A stretch of 64,000 nt of DNA, from NCBI GenBank assembly GCA_011503125.2, contig WWBZ02000022.1:2356001-2420000 (forward strand), given 5' to 3'. Origin of the DNA: Botryosphaeria dothidea (taxonomy: Eukaryota; Ascomycota; Dothideomycetes; Botryosphaeriales; Botryosphaeriaceae). The notes beneath the pieces were generated by a model that saw only the letters and a list, made by a program, of their open reading frames with translations, was not told where the DNA came from and did not search any database. Shown one piece after another: positions 10,254 through 19,991 of the stretch. The number at the start of each line of letters is the position of its first letter. The first letter of the stretch is position 1. The position numbers and the translations under genes were made by a program.

Positions 10254-11075
10254 ATGGTTGCCCTCCAACTTCCAGCTCCTGCGCTCGGCGCCATCGTTCT
10301 GACTCTATTCAATGCCACGCCTGTATTGGCCTCTCCGGCCGAGTTTCTTGAGAGGCGTGGCTATGACTCTTTTTCAGGCTTTACCAGAATCACTGATGGA
10401 GCCGCCCTTTCCTGGTACGAGCCTTACGCTGCCACAGGTGTGAACCATGCCGTCGTTGCCAATCCGCCGGGCTACAAATGCTTCTACGGGCAGTCGGTCA
10501 ACCTGCCGTACGTGACCGGGTGGAAGAACTTCGACACCCTCTGGGCTATCAACCTGCTCATGCTCCGCGGCCACAACTCCGAAGCCAACAACAAGATCCT
10601 GCGCGAGAAGATCCTCCAGATCGCCGCAGAGACCAAAACGGATGCCCGGATGATCCTGTCCATGATCATCCAGGAGTCGGGCGGCAAACTCGACGTCCGC
10701 TGCACCGGCGACAACGACGTCAACTGCGGCATCATGCAAGCCGCGCCCGGCTCCGTGCCCTTCAACTTGTCCAACCCGGCCGCCAGCATTGATACGATGA
10801 TCCGCAATGGCGTCCTCGGCACGCCGGGAAGCTGGCCACGCGGCGGCCCCGGCTACGCCTGGCTTTTCAACGGCGCCGACGGACAGTCCTGGTTCAACCT
10901 CGGCGGCAGCGGTAAGCCGTACCGCTCGCTGCGCGCCTACAACACGGGCAAGGTGCCCAACCAGGACAACCTCGACGCCACGGGTGGCGCGGGCACGGTC
11001 AGCTACGTCAACGACATCGCGAACAGGTTGATTGGCTGGAGTGGCAAGAACAGGGGGTGTGGTTACTCGTACTGA
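10254..11075 (+). CDS. Secreted lysozyme-fold (SLT/GH23-like) protein
   Basis: This single exon encodes 273 residues with an N-terminal signal peptide (hydrophobic 5-26, Ala-rich end). The core shows the soluble lytic transglycosylase signature. The candidate catalytic Glu141 is in MIIQESGGKL, a CGIMQ motif at 158-162 stands for the usual GLMQ, and later YRSLRAYN and YVNDIANR correspond to the family's C-terminal A-Y-N and Y-V-x-x-[IV] motifs. Lytic transglycosylases cleave the MurNAc-GlcNAc bond of bacterial peptidoglycan. Fungi have none, so a secreted fungal copy suggests action on bacteria or on another glycan, which is inference. Six cysteines suit an extracellular protein. It is the first of three consecutive secreted-protein genes in this window. 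Confidence 0.82.
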   Translation: MVALQLPAPALGAIVLTLFNATPVLASPAEFLERRGYDSFSGFTRITDGAALSWYEPYAATGVNHAVVANPPGYKCFYGQSVNLPYVTGWKNFDTLWAINLLMLRGHNSEANNKILREKILQIAAETKTDARMILSMIIQESGGKLDVRCTGDNDVNCGIMQAAPGSVPFNLSNPAASIDTMIRNGVLGTPGSWPRGGPGYAWLFNGADGQSWFNLGGSGKPYRSLRAYNTGKVPNQDNLDATGGAGTVSYVNDIANRLIGWSGKNRGCGYSY

Positions 11076-11951
11076 GACGGTTGAGGAAATATCATGTGTG
11101 CCTGTAATGGAGTTTTGGTGGCACGCGAAGTTTGAGTCCGGACCTTGGTCTTGCCAGCGCAAGCGTGGTCTTGTTGCGGGTTTTCATTCTGTAGATACCT
11201 AATAGACTTACTCGGATAATAAGATGCCCGCTTATGTTCTTGATATGCTTTTCATCAAAGTTTCAGATGTGGGGATGATGATTGAAACGGCGTGAAATTT
11301 CGGAAACTGACCTGAGGTGATACAGATCGTAAGTCCTCAAGATTGATTGAACCACTCCCACTCCCCCTTTGCTGCAAAATGACAGGAGCTTGGTAATTTC
11401 TTGACACTTACCTGATTTGAATGTGGGTCAGTCTACTGCAGCCTTAGGCTACAAGAATGACAGAGAAGATGAAAAGCAATGTTGCGGATACATTCAAGTC
11501 AGTGCGTGATTCTGTGTCAACACTTGAACGCCGCACCTGGATGTAAGCTCCGCATAGCCTTAGCCTTTCCGACCCACCATCTCCTTCACAGTACCTCAAT
11601 TATCGTTGGGCTTTTATAGTAGCTACCTTGTGTGTGCATTGCGCGCTGCTTCGATCTTTGCCCCTAGACATTATTAAAATTTCGCTGTTTCATTGGCTCA
11701 TTGTGACGAAAAAAGTGGAGCGCTGCGCTACTCAGCCCTGCTGTTCTTGTCCGTGCCTTGAATACTACCAGATTTTACGAGCGGATTGACAAGATCTATC
11801 CCGTTTTGGGATAGAACATTCAATAGATAAATGGTCTCGCTTATGCGACAAACCTCGTATTCTAATCATGCATCACTGATATAGGAATCGATGTTCCCGG
11901 CGCTGAAGCGCCCGCTTCCATCAACCGGCTCACCGTCCCACCATAGTCAGA
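11076..11951. other. Intergenic region between two secreted-protein genes
   Basis: About 880 bases without coding signal. CT-rich stretches appear near 11575-11590 and a GC-richer leader lies just before 11952. Confidence 0.4.
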
Positions 11952-12481
11952 ATGCAACCCACGACTTTCCTCGTCATCTGTGGCGCTGCAACAGCCTTTG
12001 CAGCTCCCACCCCGCAAGCCGGTACCAGACATTCAGGCATGAACACCACAAAGCCCTTTGAGGTCGATCACCTGTACATGGAAATGGATAGTGTCTGGGA
12101 CACTTCCTATGGCATTACCATCAAGTTCTCCGTCGCCGATACAAACACCGACACCGACACCTTCTGCAACAAGACCGACGTGCATCCCGACACCGTCTAC
12201 GCCTGCGAGCGGGATCAGACAAAGTGGACCTTCAATTATGATTTCTCGAAACTCAGCATAGAGTGGGCTTGGGCGCCTGGGTGAGTGAAGCCTAAGCTAA
12301 TCAGAGATTCGTGGAACTGATTCGTCGGGTCAGGCAATTTGTTTCTGCATCTGATGCATCGTACAAGGGCAATGGAACTACTACGGTCAATTGGAACTGT
12401 GCAAGCTCTGGCAGTTATGGCCAGTGGTGTTTTGCCAATGACTTTGAGGTTCAGGCACAGAGCATCGCTGGCTGGGCTTGA
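11952..12481 (+). CDS. Small secreted four-cysteine protein (candidate effector, possibly AA1-like)
   Basis: Two exons (11952-12280, 12334-12481; intron of 53 bases) encode 158 residues. Residues 1-18 form a signal peptide ending FAAP. The mature protein has four cysteines, in FCNK, YACERD, WNCASS and QWCFA, which would allow two disulfides. It is rich in Thr, Asp and Trp, as in beta-strand proteins. Size, signal peptide, paired cysteines and the GTTTVNWNC strand resemble the AA1-like (Alt a 1) group of fungal apoplastic proteins. I hold that family assignment loosely. A fold prediction would decide it. Function unknown. Confidence 0.72.
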
Positions 12482-14645
12482 TACGACATGATGATGAATG
12501 AACGAATGGAGGAAGGAGGGGCTGATTGATGCAACCGCAGAGGCCGAAGATAGAAATTAAGACGTAACCATATTTCTAAACAACACGTATGAGATAAATC
12601 TGGATCTGTGATACTACGACGATGCTGGCTGTCATAGCCCTAATCGAGGGTCCGGGGACACCCTCTTGAGAATCAGGCGGCATGTTTCGGGACAACGGAA
12701 GCGGCGCAGAGACGTCAATAAATGCGCATGAGCCGGGAGATTTCACTGCAGGTTGGGCCAATGGTGGCTTTGATAATGCGGAGCTCTGTAAGACCCCGCC
12801 TGCTCTGTTTGGTTAGTGTGGAGTTGCATCACCCGTCCCGTTTCGGGACGATGCTGTGCCTGGGTGGGTTGACGGTGGGGAATTATGCAAGGAGCGTCTC
12901 AGCAGCATGTTTAGCCTTTTATCTGCAGCCCAAGGGAAAATCGTTTCATTGGTCATGAGTGTCAATTTGTCCTCCCTTGTCCACGTTCTGCTGATACACC
13001 ATTTGGTCGACCTTTCCCCTCATTCTTTGAGTGCGGTTCCCAGTCAATCAGCTTCATCTCAGGCAAAGAAGGGTTGGTCACCAACATCAACCGGCTTTGA
13101 ACAAAGCAATGAAGTCCATGGCTGTTCCTCTCGTCTGTTTTCCTCTAACCATCTCTGAATGCTGTATGTATCTTGCGATTGACTTTTTTGCGGCCCAGGC
13201 GGAGCGGACTAAGAAATATCAATAGAGTTTCGTTATGAGCACGACAAAGTTAGACTTACTGGCAAACTTGACCTTTGACTACAGCCGTTCATGCTGGCGT
13301 AATTTGGCAAGCAGGCAGTGATGTAGTGACAATATGAATTGAGAACCAAATTGAGATTGATACTTGTAGAGTCGTTGTTGGTTGCTGGAGCCGCAGACTT
13401 CGCTGTGTCTACGGTGAGATTTTTATATTAGCCCATACCAGAAATTGGAATAAGTGAATGGTGTCTAGTGTCCACAAGGGCCGAGCCGAGTCATGCTGTG
13501 AGCATGCCGGCATCTAATGCAAGGGTTTTCGCGCACTGGCACCATAGCAGCTTGAAATAGATCTTGGAAAGATGCTGATGATGTTGCTGTAATGTGAATG
13601 CGGCTCAACGTTGTCAGCACTGTGTACTGGTTGACCACCAGGTAGGCGTCCAATACGTAGTCAGATGAGGAATCTCCTTCAATGCTCAGTGGCCAGAATG
13701 CTCTATCTGCACAGCCATGTGTGACAACAGGACCAGTGAGCATGAAGATGGAGGCATCGAATGGCCGCCGGTGCTGCAACCATTTCCAGGAAAGACCAGG
13801 AAGCGTGGTTCGTGCCACTGCGGCCGCAGAGAGCAAGTTGTAGAAAGCCTCATTGGCTCGATACAGCTGTTGAACTACTGCGTAACAGCGGAGCCAATCA
13901 AAGTGGGAACACAAACATGCCGAAGATCAAAAGGTTGTTTGTGTCAAACATGAACACCGCGGGTTCATGTGATTCTGCAACCTGCTGTCAGACCCGCAGA
14001 TTTGTCGTCATCGGCAAGGAGGCCTTCACCGGTTAATCAATGCTTTCTTGAGTTCATACGGTTGCTGTGGTGATTCTTTCATGCCAAATATCTTCTGGTA
14101 GGTCATAAGATGTTTATTTCGTCCTACTGGAGGCCGCTCATGAGGCCAGGTATGTCCTACATAACATGAATATTCTACGCAAGCACGTTTGCTTCAATGA
14201 AAGATATCGAATTGGCAGAGCTTTGCCAAGAAATGACAGTATGCCAACTCGTATCCTCAGATTCACCATAGGATGTATCGAACTATCTCGACAATTACTG
14301 CTCATCGATTCTCATTCATCGTGTCAAGACAATAATCCTCTCAAACAGTGGCTGCTCTCCTTCCTGAAAGAAACGCTTTTTTTTTTGCTTAAGTCTTCTC
14401 CCAATCGCATAGATGGGAATATCTGCTACATTGGTAAATCCAATGACTTCATAGATGTCAAAGCTGTTTGAAAAATATCCGTTTGTTATTGCTAACGCTA
14501 AGCGCTAACCCCTTTGAGCAATTTCCTCTGGTTCAAGAAGCCATCCAATGAAAATCCGCACATTTATGAACTCAAAACACTTGGGTATCACCTCACGGCG
14601 GGCCAGCGCGTAAATCCAATGCCAGCTTGGTCGTTACTTGCTTCT
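12482..14645. other. Gene-poor interval, 2.2 kb
   Basis: Open frames here are short and unlike protein, including one of about 150 codons on the minus strand at 13465-13914. A T-run lies at about 14379-14388. I see no gene, RNA gene or transposon end. Confidence 0.45.
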
Positions 14646-15246
14646 TTAACCGAGCAGGACCTATTTGAAAATTTTGTTAGCCTGCTCTGTTATAATCTAC
14701 ATTGTCAGGGTAACTTACAATCTGCTGGTTGAGCTGGTTCTGCTGAGCGCCGCCTGAGAAGGCGTCAAGCAGTTGGTTGAGGATGGGAAGATCGTTGTCA
14801 GAATCACCCGTAAGGGACTGGATGAGGATGACCTCCTGGTCCTGTGCATCGGCGACGATTTGCAGGCCGTTGATGGCGTCGCCATTGATGCCGACGAGCT
14901 CGGCCATGCGCTGGTTGCTCTGCCTGACCTGGACACCCGAGTCGACAATGATGACCAGGTTGTTGAGCAGCTCGTCGAAGACGTCCTTGTTGTCGCGGTC
15001 GGAGGAGCTCATGAAGTTAATCAGAGCAAGAACGACCTGCTGCTCGTTCTGCTGAATGACAACATTGGTGTTGATGCCGTTGAAGAGGGCGATAACAAGG
15101 TTGTCCGACACTCCGTTGACGTCGCCGTTGATGTTCTGCAGGTCCGCAATATCGTCGAGGGAGACGTTGCGCTTCACTGCAGCGGAAGGGAAAGAGGAGG
15201 CAGCAGCAAGAGCCGCGAAAGCAGTAGCAATGAGTGACTTGTACAT
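14646..15246 (-). CDS. Secreted orphan protein of 180 residues with internal repeat
   Basis: Two exons on the minus strand: 15246-14719, then 14660-14646. The 58-base intron starts GTAAGT, has GCTAAC as branch site and ends ATAG. The last exon only adds Val-Leu-Leu-Gly. Residues 1-18 are a signal peptide followed by a possible KR processing site near residue 25. The mature part is rich in Asn, Asp, Gln, Val and Ile, has no cysteine, and contains two related blocks: NLVIALFNGINTNVVIQQNE and NLVIIVDSGVQVRQSNQR. I do not recognise the family. The product is probably extracellular. A TTAAATAAA element lies just upstream of the start (about 15256-15266). Confidence 0.78.
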
Positions 15247-16953
15247 TTTGAGTGAATTTATTTAAGGAAGGACTTGTTATCGAATGAATGACTGGTAAAA
15301 GGAGTGTAGTAAGAAGCACCTGCTTTCTTATTGATGTGGACTTGAGTGGATGATCCAAAAGAGATTCTTTGTGAGGGAAAGAATCTTTAAATCCATTCAC
15401 CAATTCAACAGGATCTTCATCGCTCTCTGCATTGACCGGTAGGCGGCATCCGAGCCTGCTTTAACGGTTAAGATTTAAAGTTGGATAAAAACAGGTTAGC
15501 GCACAAGTCGACTCGTAGTCAAAAGGCCGGAAGAGGAATAGATCATTCGCTAAGCTTCATAATGGGGATCTGAAGCTTTTTAGTCAGAGCCGTAAGCTCG
15601 TGGGTGCGATCTTGGCCTGAGGGTTTCAGGTGGCCTTCTTTGAGACACTTCTCCATGATATGCGATAGCGCGTATCCTTATGCGGCGATCATCTCACCAA
15701 GTGCGTCAAAGGGCCATTTACATAGCCGATAAGCTGTCAGAAAGCTTCCGCCCGGAATGCGGCACTGGGTTCAGCCCAACGGCCGCCAGTAGTCTCGTCA
15801 CAGCAACATTATCGAGTTGCGAGAGCACCAAAACTGACTTAACGACCGGACGGCCACACAAAAGCTTAGGGATACAAACTTGAAGCTTGTCTGAATTTAC
15901 TTTTTGATAGATTAGCTCTACTTGATACGACGAGATCCTATATACTACGATATTTCAATCTTTCTCTTTCTTGTGCTGTCAGTTGAGAGGTTGGTAGGCT
16001 ATAGCCTCCACGCAGATGCCAAGAGCCCCGCATGCGTCTCGTAATCGTCCCGTCAATGCCTGAGGATGCTAGTCAGATACTTGGCGTATCATGGCTCACC
16101 GGAAGCATGCAAGTTGACGTTGGGATGAATTCCGCTGCCTGATTTCGGTGGCGGGCGCATTGTCACTGCATGGCCTTCACGGATTCTCGTTGGCGTACAA
16201 ATGCTTAAAAGAAACACTTCTCTCGCCCCCTTCGACCACCTTCACCCGCCGAAACCGTTCGCTCGCCCCTTCAATATGTGATCTGGCCAGAGACTCGCCC
16301 GGAGAGTAGAGTTCCCGCTCTCCGCCATCTGTACAAAGGAAAACTCGCCTCGTCGTCTTGGCATTCGAATGCGACAACTCGTTCAACTGTTCCGCCTTGT
16401 GCTTTTGGGACCCCGCATGACAATACTTGAGAATTTATCACCGAGATTCGACTCAGGGGTGAGTGCACTACTCATGATTGGACGATGGCGGTTGATGATT
16501 GCTTTCCAACAACAAGAGTTAACATGTAAATAGCTGTTGGAAAGAGATTGGTGTATCTATCGCTCGTGTTGATCGGATAGAGGTGAGTAGTGATATGAAG
16601 TGACGGACCGGTAGTGCACTGATCAAATGCCGAACTGATAGTTAATATGGATAGGGCTATAGACAAGCCTTTTCCGTTACGGGAGGCGGGGTCTATGCCG
16701 CCGGCAGTCGCTCTACCCGGAGACGCCAAGACTAGAGCATTCAGGTGGCGCATCCGGCCAAGAATGAGAAGAAATTCTCAGACGGATGTTGTTGCCTTAC
16801 TCTTCCTGGAATCCATTGTTGTGAGCCGATCACGCTCTCAGGCCTCCATGGAGCTTCACCGCTCTTTGTCTGCGATGCGAGATGAGTCCAAATCATTCAA
16901 ATCTACGGAGAATTCGTTGAAGTGTCCTGAACCCTCTTGCAGCCTGACTGATC
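15247..16953. other. Gene-poor interval, 1.7 kb
   Basis: This holds the promoter of the 14646-15246 gene and the 3' flank of the NmrA-like gene. Open frames are short with no protein-like composition. I see nothing else in it. Confidence 0.45.
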
Positions 16954-18077
16954 TTACTTGGAGAGAACAGATGACCAATTCTCCTTCTTCATCCAGTCCT
17001 CCAAGCTTGTCATTGGGCATTCTATGCCAAGCTATATGAGAAGTGCTTAGTATCCGTGGTCGCATTTTAGGAAAGAAATGTACCTTTATTATGTCACCCG
17101 ATGTAAGCAATGTCTTATCGCCACCATCATAGCCTGGAGCTGAAGAGTACAAAAACATGTCCCCAACTTCACGGCCGAACTCTTTATCAGGAGACTCGTC
17201 GATCATTTGCTGGAGGGAGACCTGCTCATACCGAGCAGGATGTCCTGTTACCTTGCTCCACAAGCGCATGTACTCGCTCCAATTACAGGTAGTTCCCTCA
17301 GCCATATAGCTCTTCTCCGGCGGCAGCTTCGCCACGGCGTAAACGAACGCTCCCATATCGGCGTTAACATCAAGATGAGGCACCAGCGCATCCGGGGCAG
17401 TCGGGAATCTCATCACAAAAGCCCCATCAGCAGCCTTCCCGTCAATCAGCATCAGCGGACCAGAATCAATGAAGTAGCAAAAAACAAACCTTCCCGAAAT
17501 AGGCCTGCGGCACTAGTTTAAAACTTGACGTGAAGAAGCCCGTCTGCACGCACGACATCTTTTTCGCCAGCGCCGGCCACGCCTTTCTCACATATCCCGG
17601 GAACACGTCCGCCTTCGCATCGAAATGATACAGCTCCGTCAACGCCCCGCCGCTGCGCTCCTTCGCGTAGCTCAGCGTACTCGCCACGAACCCGCACTCG
17701 TCCAGCGTCTCCACGGTCGCTGCGGCAGCGTCAGCAATGTTCCTGCCCTGGCGCGCCTCGACCTGGCCGGCGTACTCGCGGCACGAGATGCCCTGGCGTG
17801 CAGCGTCGGCGCGGCAGTCCGGGCGGAAGAAGGGCTCCCAGTAGTTGGTGACGCTGAAGATGAGGCTCGCGCCCGCGAAGGCCGGGGCGAGGGTGGACGC
17901 GTCGTCGAGGTCTGCGTGCACGATCTCGACGCCCTGAGCGGCCAGGCTTTGGGCGCGCGGGGAGGACGGGTCGCGGGTCAGGCCGCGGATGCGGTAGGTG
18001 GGGTCTTGGAGGAAGCGGGCGGCCACGCTGCCGCCTTGGTTGCCGGTCACGCCGACGATGACGACGAGTTTGGCCAT
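16954..18077 (-). CDS. NmrA-like NAD(P)-binding protein
   Basis: Three minus-strand exons (18077-17490, 17434-17084, 17031-16954) encode 338 residues. The N-terminal Rossmann motif VVIVGVTGNQGGSVAARFL (GxxGxxG) is followed by RGLTRDPSS, where NmrA proteins contact the dinucleotide phosphate, and by LIFSVTNYWEPF. NmrA-type proteins are atypical short-chain dehydrogenases. Some sense redox state or repress nitrogen regulators, and others act as reductases in secondary metabolism, so function cannot be assigned. The last exon, ending DWMKKENWSSVLSK, closes the frame through a clean GTACAT...ATATAG intron. The gene diverges from the RNase H gene with 563 bases between starts. Confidence 0.87.
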
Positions 18078-18640
18078 TGAGGATGGGCTCTAGTCTGTTG
18101 GCCTGTCCCGTGATGTTTCGGCTGTAGGTTGAAGAAATATCTGGTGCGAGGGGAGTGGCGTGGTGAGTCGTGCTGCTACCCCGCCGTTCCTGCAGCGGAT
18201 GTGATCCCGGGAGTGGAAGAGCGTGCCGGGGCTGCATGAGGGACGAGCGGCAACAGAAAGTGCGTGGATAAACACCAGAAATTTTTGGAAATCCCTCTGT
18301 CCGCAAGCTGACACTTACTGCACTACTGCCCGAAGAATAGTCGCCGGGTAGGTTTTCAGGGCTATTCCAGGGACTGAAGCTTTGAGGTCCTATCAAGTCT
18401 AGAGCGCCGATTCTTGAGGACTCAAGGCCCTGGTTCTAGAAATGATCCTCTCAGGTAGGACCCGTCTGCCTTCTCTTTTCGTGCGATGTTTGTTGAGGTT
18501 GGGAAGTGATACCCCGCGCAAACACCGAGCGCGCGAGAATTTCTCCTCGAGTACCCGTCCTTCTCTGTCAATTCCTCTTCGCTTCTTGACTACCGCAGTC
18601 CAACTCGTCTACGCTCCGAGAAGAATTTCACACAGCCAAC
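18078..18640. promoter_or_regulatory. Divergent promoter, NmrA-like / RNase H genes
   Basis: This 563-base divergent region becomes pyrimidine-rich toward 18640 (TTCTCTTTTCG, TTCCTCTTCGC), typical of a leader for the RNase H gene. No further element is evident. Confidence 0.4.
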
Positions 18641-19279
18641 ATGGCGACAGACGAATTCGGAGAGCCCATTCACCGCCTCTTCGTCCCTATGCTGGACCCA
18701 TGCACCATGAAAATCCCACGCAACCAGCTCATCACCTACAACGAGGAAAAGCAGGTCTCGCAGCTCCAGATGACTACCATGAGACAGCCAGTTCCTTTTC
18801 CAGATGCGAGCACTGTTGTCATCCGCATCGATGGAGCTTGTCGTGGCAATGGCACCCCCCACGCACGGGCTTCATACGGTATCTACGCTGGTCCCAACTC
18901 CCGTCACAACACCAACGGCCTCGTCCATCCATCAGCTCCGCAGACCAGCACTCGTGCTGAGATCGAGGCTCTGAGCCACGCACTGGACACCATCCATGAC
19001 ATCACGAAGGCCGACTTTAAACTCTCGCGCATCAAAGTTGCCACCGACTCCAGCTTTCTGGTCAACGCCATGTCGACGTGGATTGAGGGTTGGATCGAGA
19101 ACGGCGGATACAACGCTGAAGGAAAGCGTGTGGCCCACTTCAACAGGCTGAATGAACTGCATGAGCGCCTGGACGAGATGGAGTATGGAGACGACGGAGG
19201 AATCGAGATCCAATTCTGGCACATTCCCCGGGAAATGAACAGGGAGGCTGATGCTCTTGCCAACGCCGCTTTTTCTTAG
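18641..19279 (+). CDS. RNase H-like domain protein
   Basis: This intronless gene encodes 212 residues. The catalytic carboxylates of the RNase H fold are all visible: Asp64 in IRIDGACRGNG, Glu107 in TRAEIEAL, Asp136 in KVATDSSF and Asp204 in NREADALANAA. The length and DEDD order fit a type 1 RNase H that cuts the RNA strand of RNA:DNA hybrids. About 55 N-terminal residues precede the domain and contain no hybrid-binding motif that I recognise. It could act in the nucleus or cytosol. It is not retroelement-derived as far as can be seen, since no reverse transcriptase or integrase sequence adjoins it. Confidence 0.88.
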   Translation: MATDEFGEPIHRLFVPMLDPCTMKIPRNQLITYNEEKQVSQLQMTTMRQPVPFPDASTVVIRIDGACRGNGTPHARASYGIYAGPNSRHNTNGLVHPSAPQTSTRAEIEALSHALDTIHDITKADFKLSRIKVATDSSFLVNAMSTWIEGWIENGGYNAEGKRVAHFNRLNELHERLDEMEYGDDGGIEIQFWHIPREMNREADALANAAFS

Positions 19280-19991
19280 TTTGGGGGGCTTCGATATCAG
19301 CATACTTGTAACGAGGTGGTGTGCTGGGGGTGAACAGAACCCGTCATTCGGATCGATCCAACGTAAGAGATGAGAATATGAAAACAGTATCAATTCAAGA
19401 TCAATTCGACTTTCAAACGATGGTACTGAACGTGTGTTACCGTCTATTAGGGTATCTCAAAGCCACTTACTACATTCGCGTCTTCCGAGGGACATCGGCT
19501 ATGGTCAAGATGCTTCGCACCCATATCGGACTTCGACCACCCCAGCACTGAGACCGGTGAGAAGTCCGACCTGTTCCATACCATTTATGAGCCGAAAAAT
19601 CTTGGGAAACAGCTATATGGTTGTCGTCTGCACGCTAATGGACAATGTCGGCTCCACACGCAACATTCTTGCGCCACAGCCATGTGGGGCCGAAGGAGTA
19701 AGTGCCACAATTCCAGCATCGTCCTCCACAGCATAAGCCACACACTACGCAATCCAGACCAGCTGCGGGGAGATGTGGGGAAATGCTCAAATGCACAGAC
19801 TGCAACAGCAGTCTACGCAACGCCTCCATCCGACTTCCAGACGCATTTCGGAAGAACACGCGATTCTGAAATTCGGCCGACGCCCGAATGATTCGGAAGA
19901 CGCCCGAGGTGCGCGCATTAAATACTCGACAATAGGCAACATCATCACGCTTCTCTACTCCAAATCCACCTCATAATCGGCGTTGAACAAG
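19280..19991. promoter_or_regulatory. Promoter of the HDH-like gene, with CGG-bearing direct repeats
   Basis: About 710 bases. Two adjacent 20-base units start at 19871 and 19891, share ATTCGG then GACGCCCGA, and match at 15 of the first 17 positions. A third partial copy of TTCGGAAGA lies at 19847. A TATA-like TTAAATA is at 19918-19924, 68 bases before the ATG. No gene is supported here. Confidence 0.5.

Noticed and set aside
10374..11162. Minus-strand frame of about 262 codons opposite the lysozyme-like gene
   Set aside because: It lies opposite a gene with clear signal peptide and catalytic motifs, and its Ala/Gly/Val/Arg-rich translation matches no family.
13465..13914. Minus-strand frame of about 149 codons
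   Set aside because: No signal peptide, domain or splice context, and mixed composition as expected by chance.
18641..19279. RNase H gene as a remnant of a retroelement
   Set aside because: It is a complete stand-alone gene with its own leader and all four catalytic residues, without adjoining reverse transcriptase or integrase sequence.
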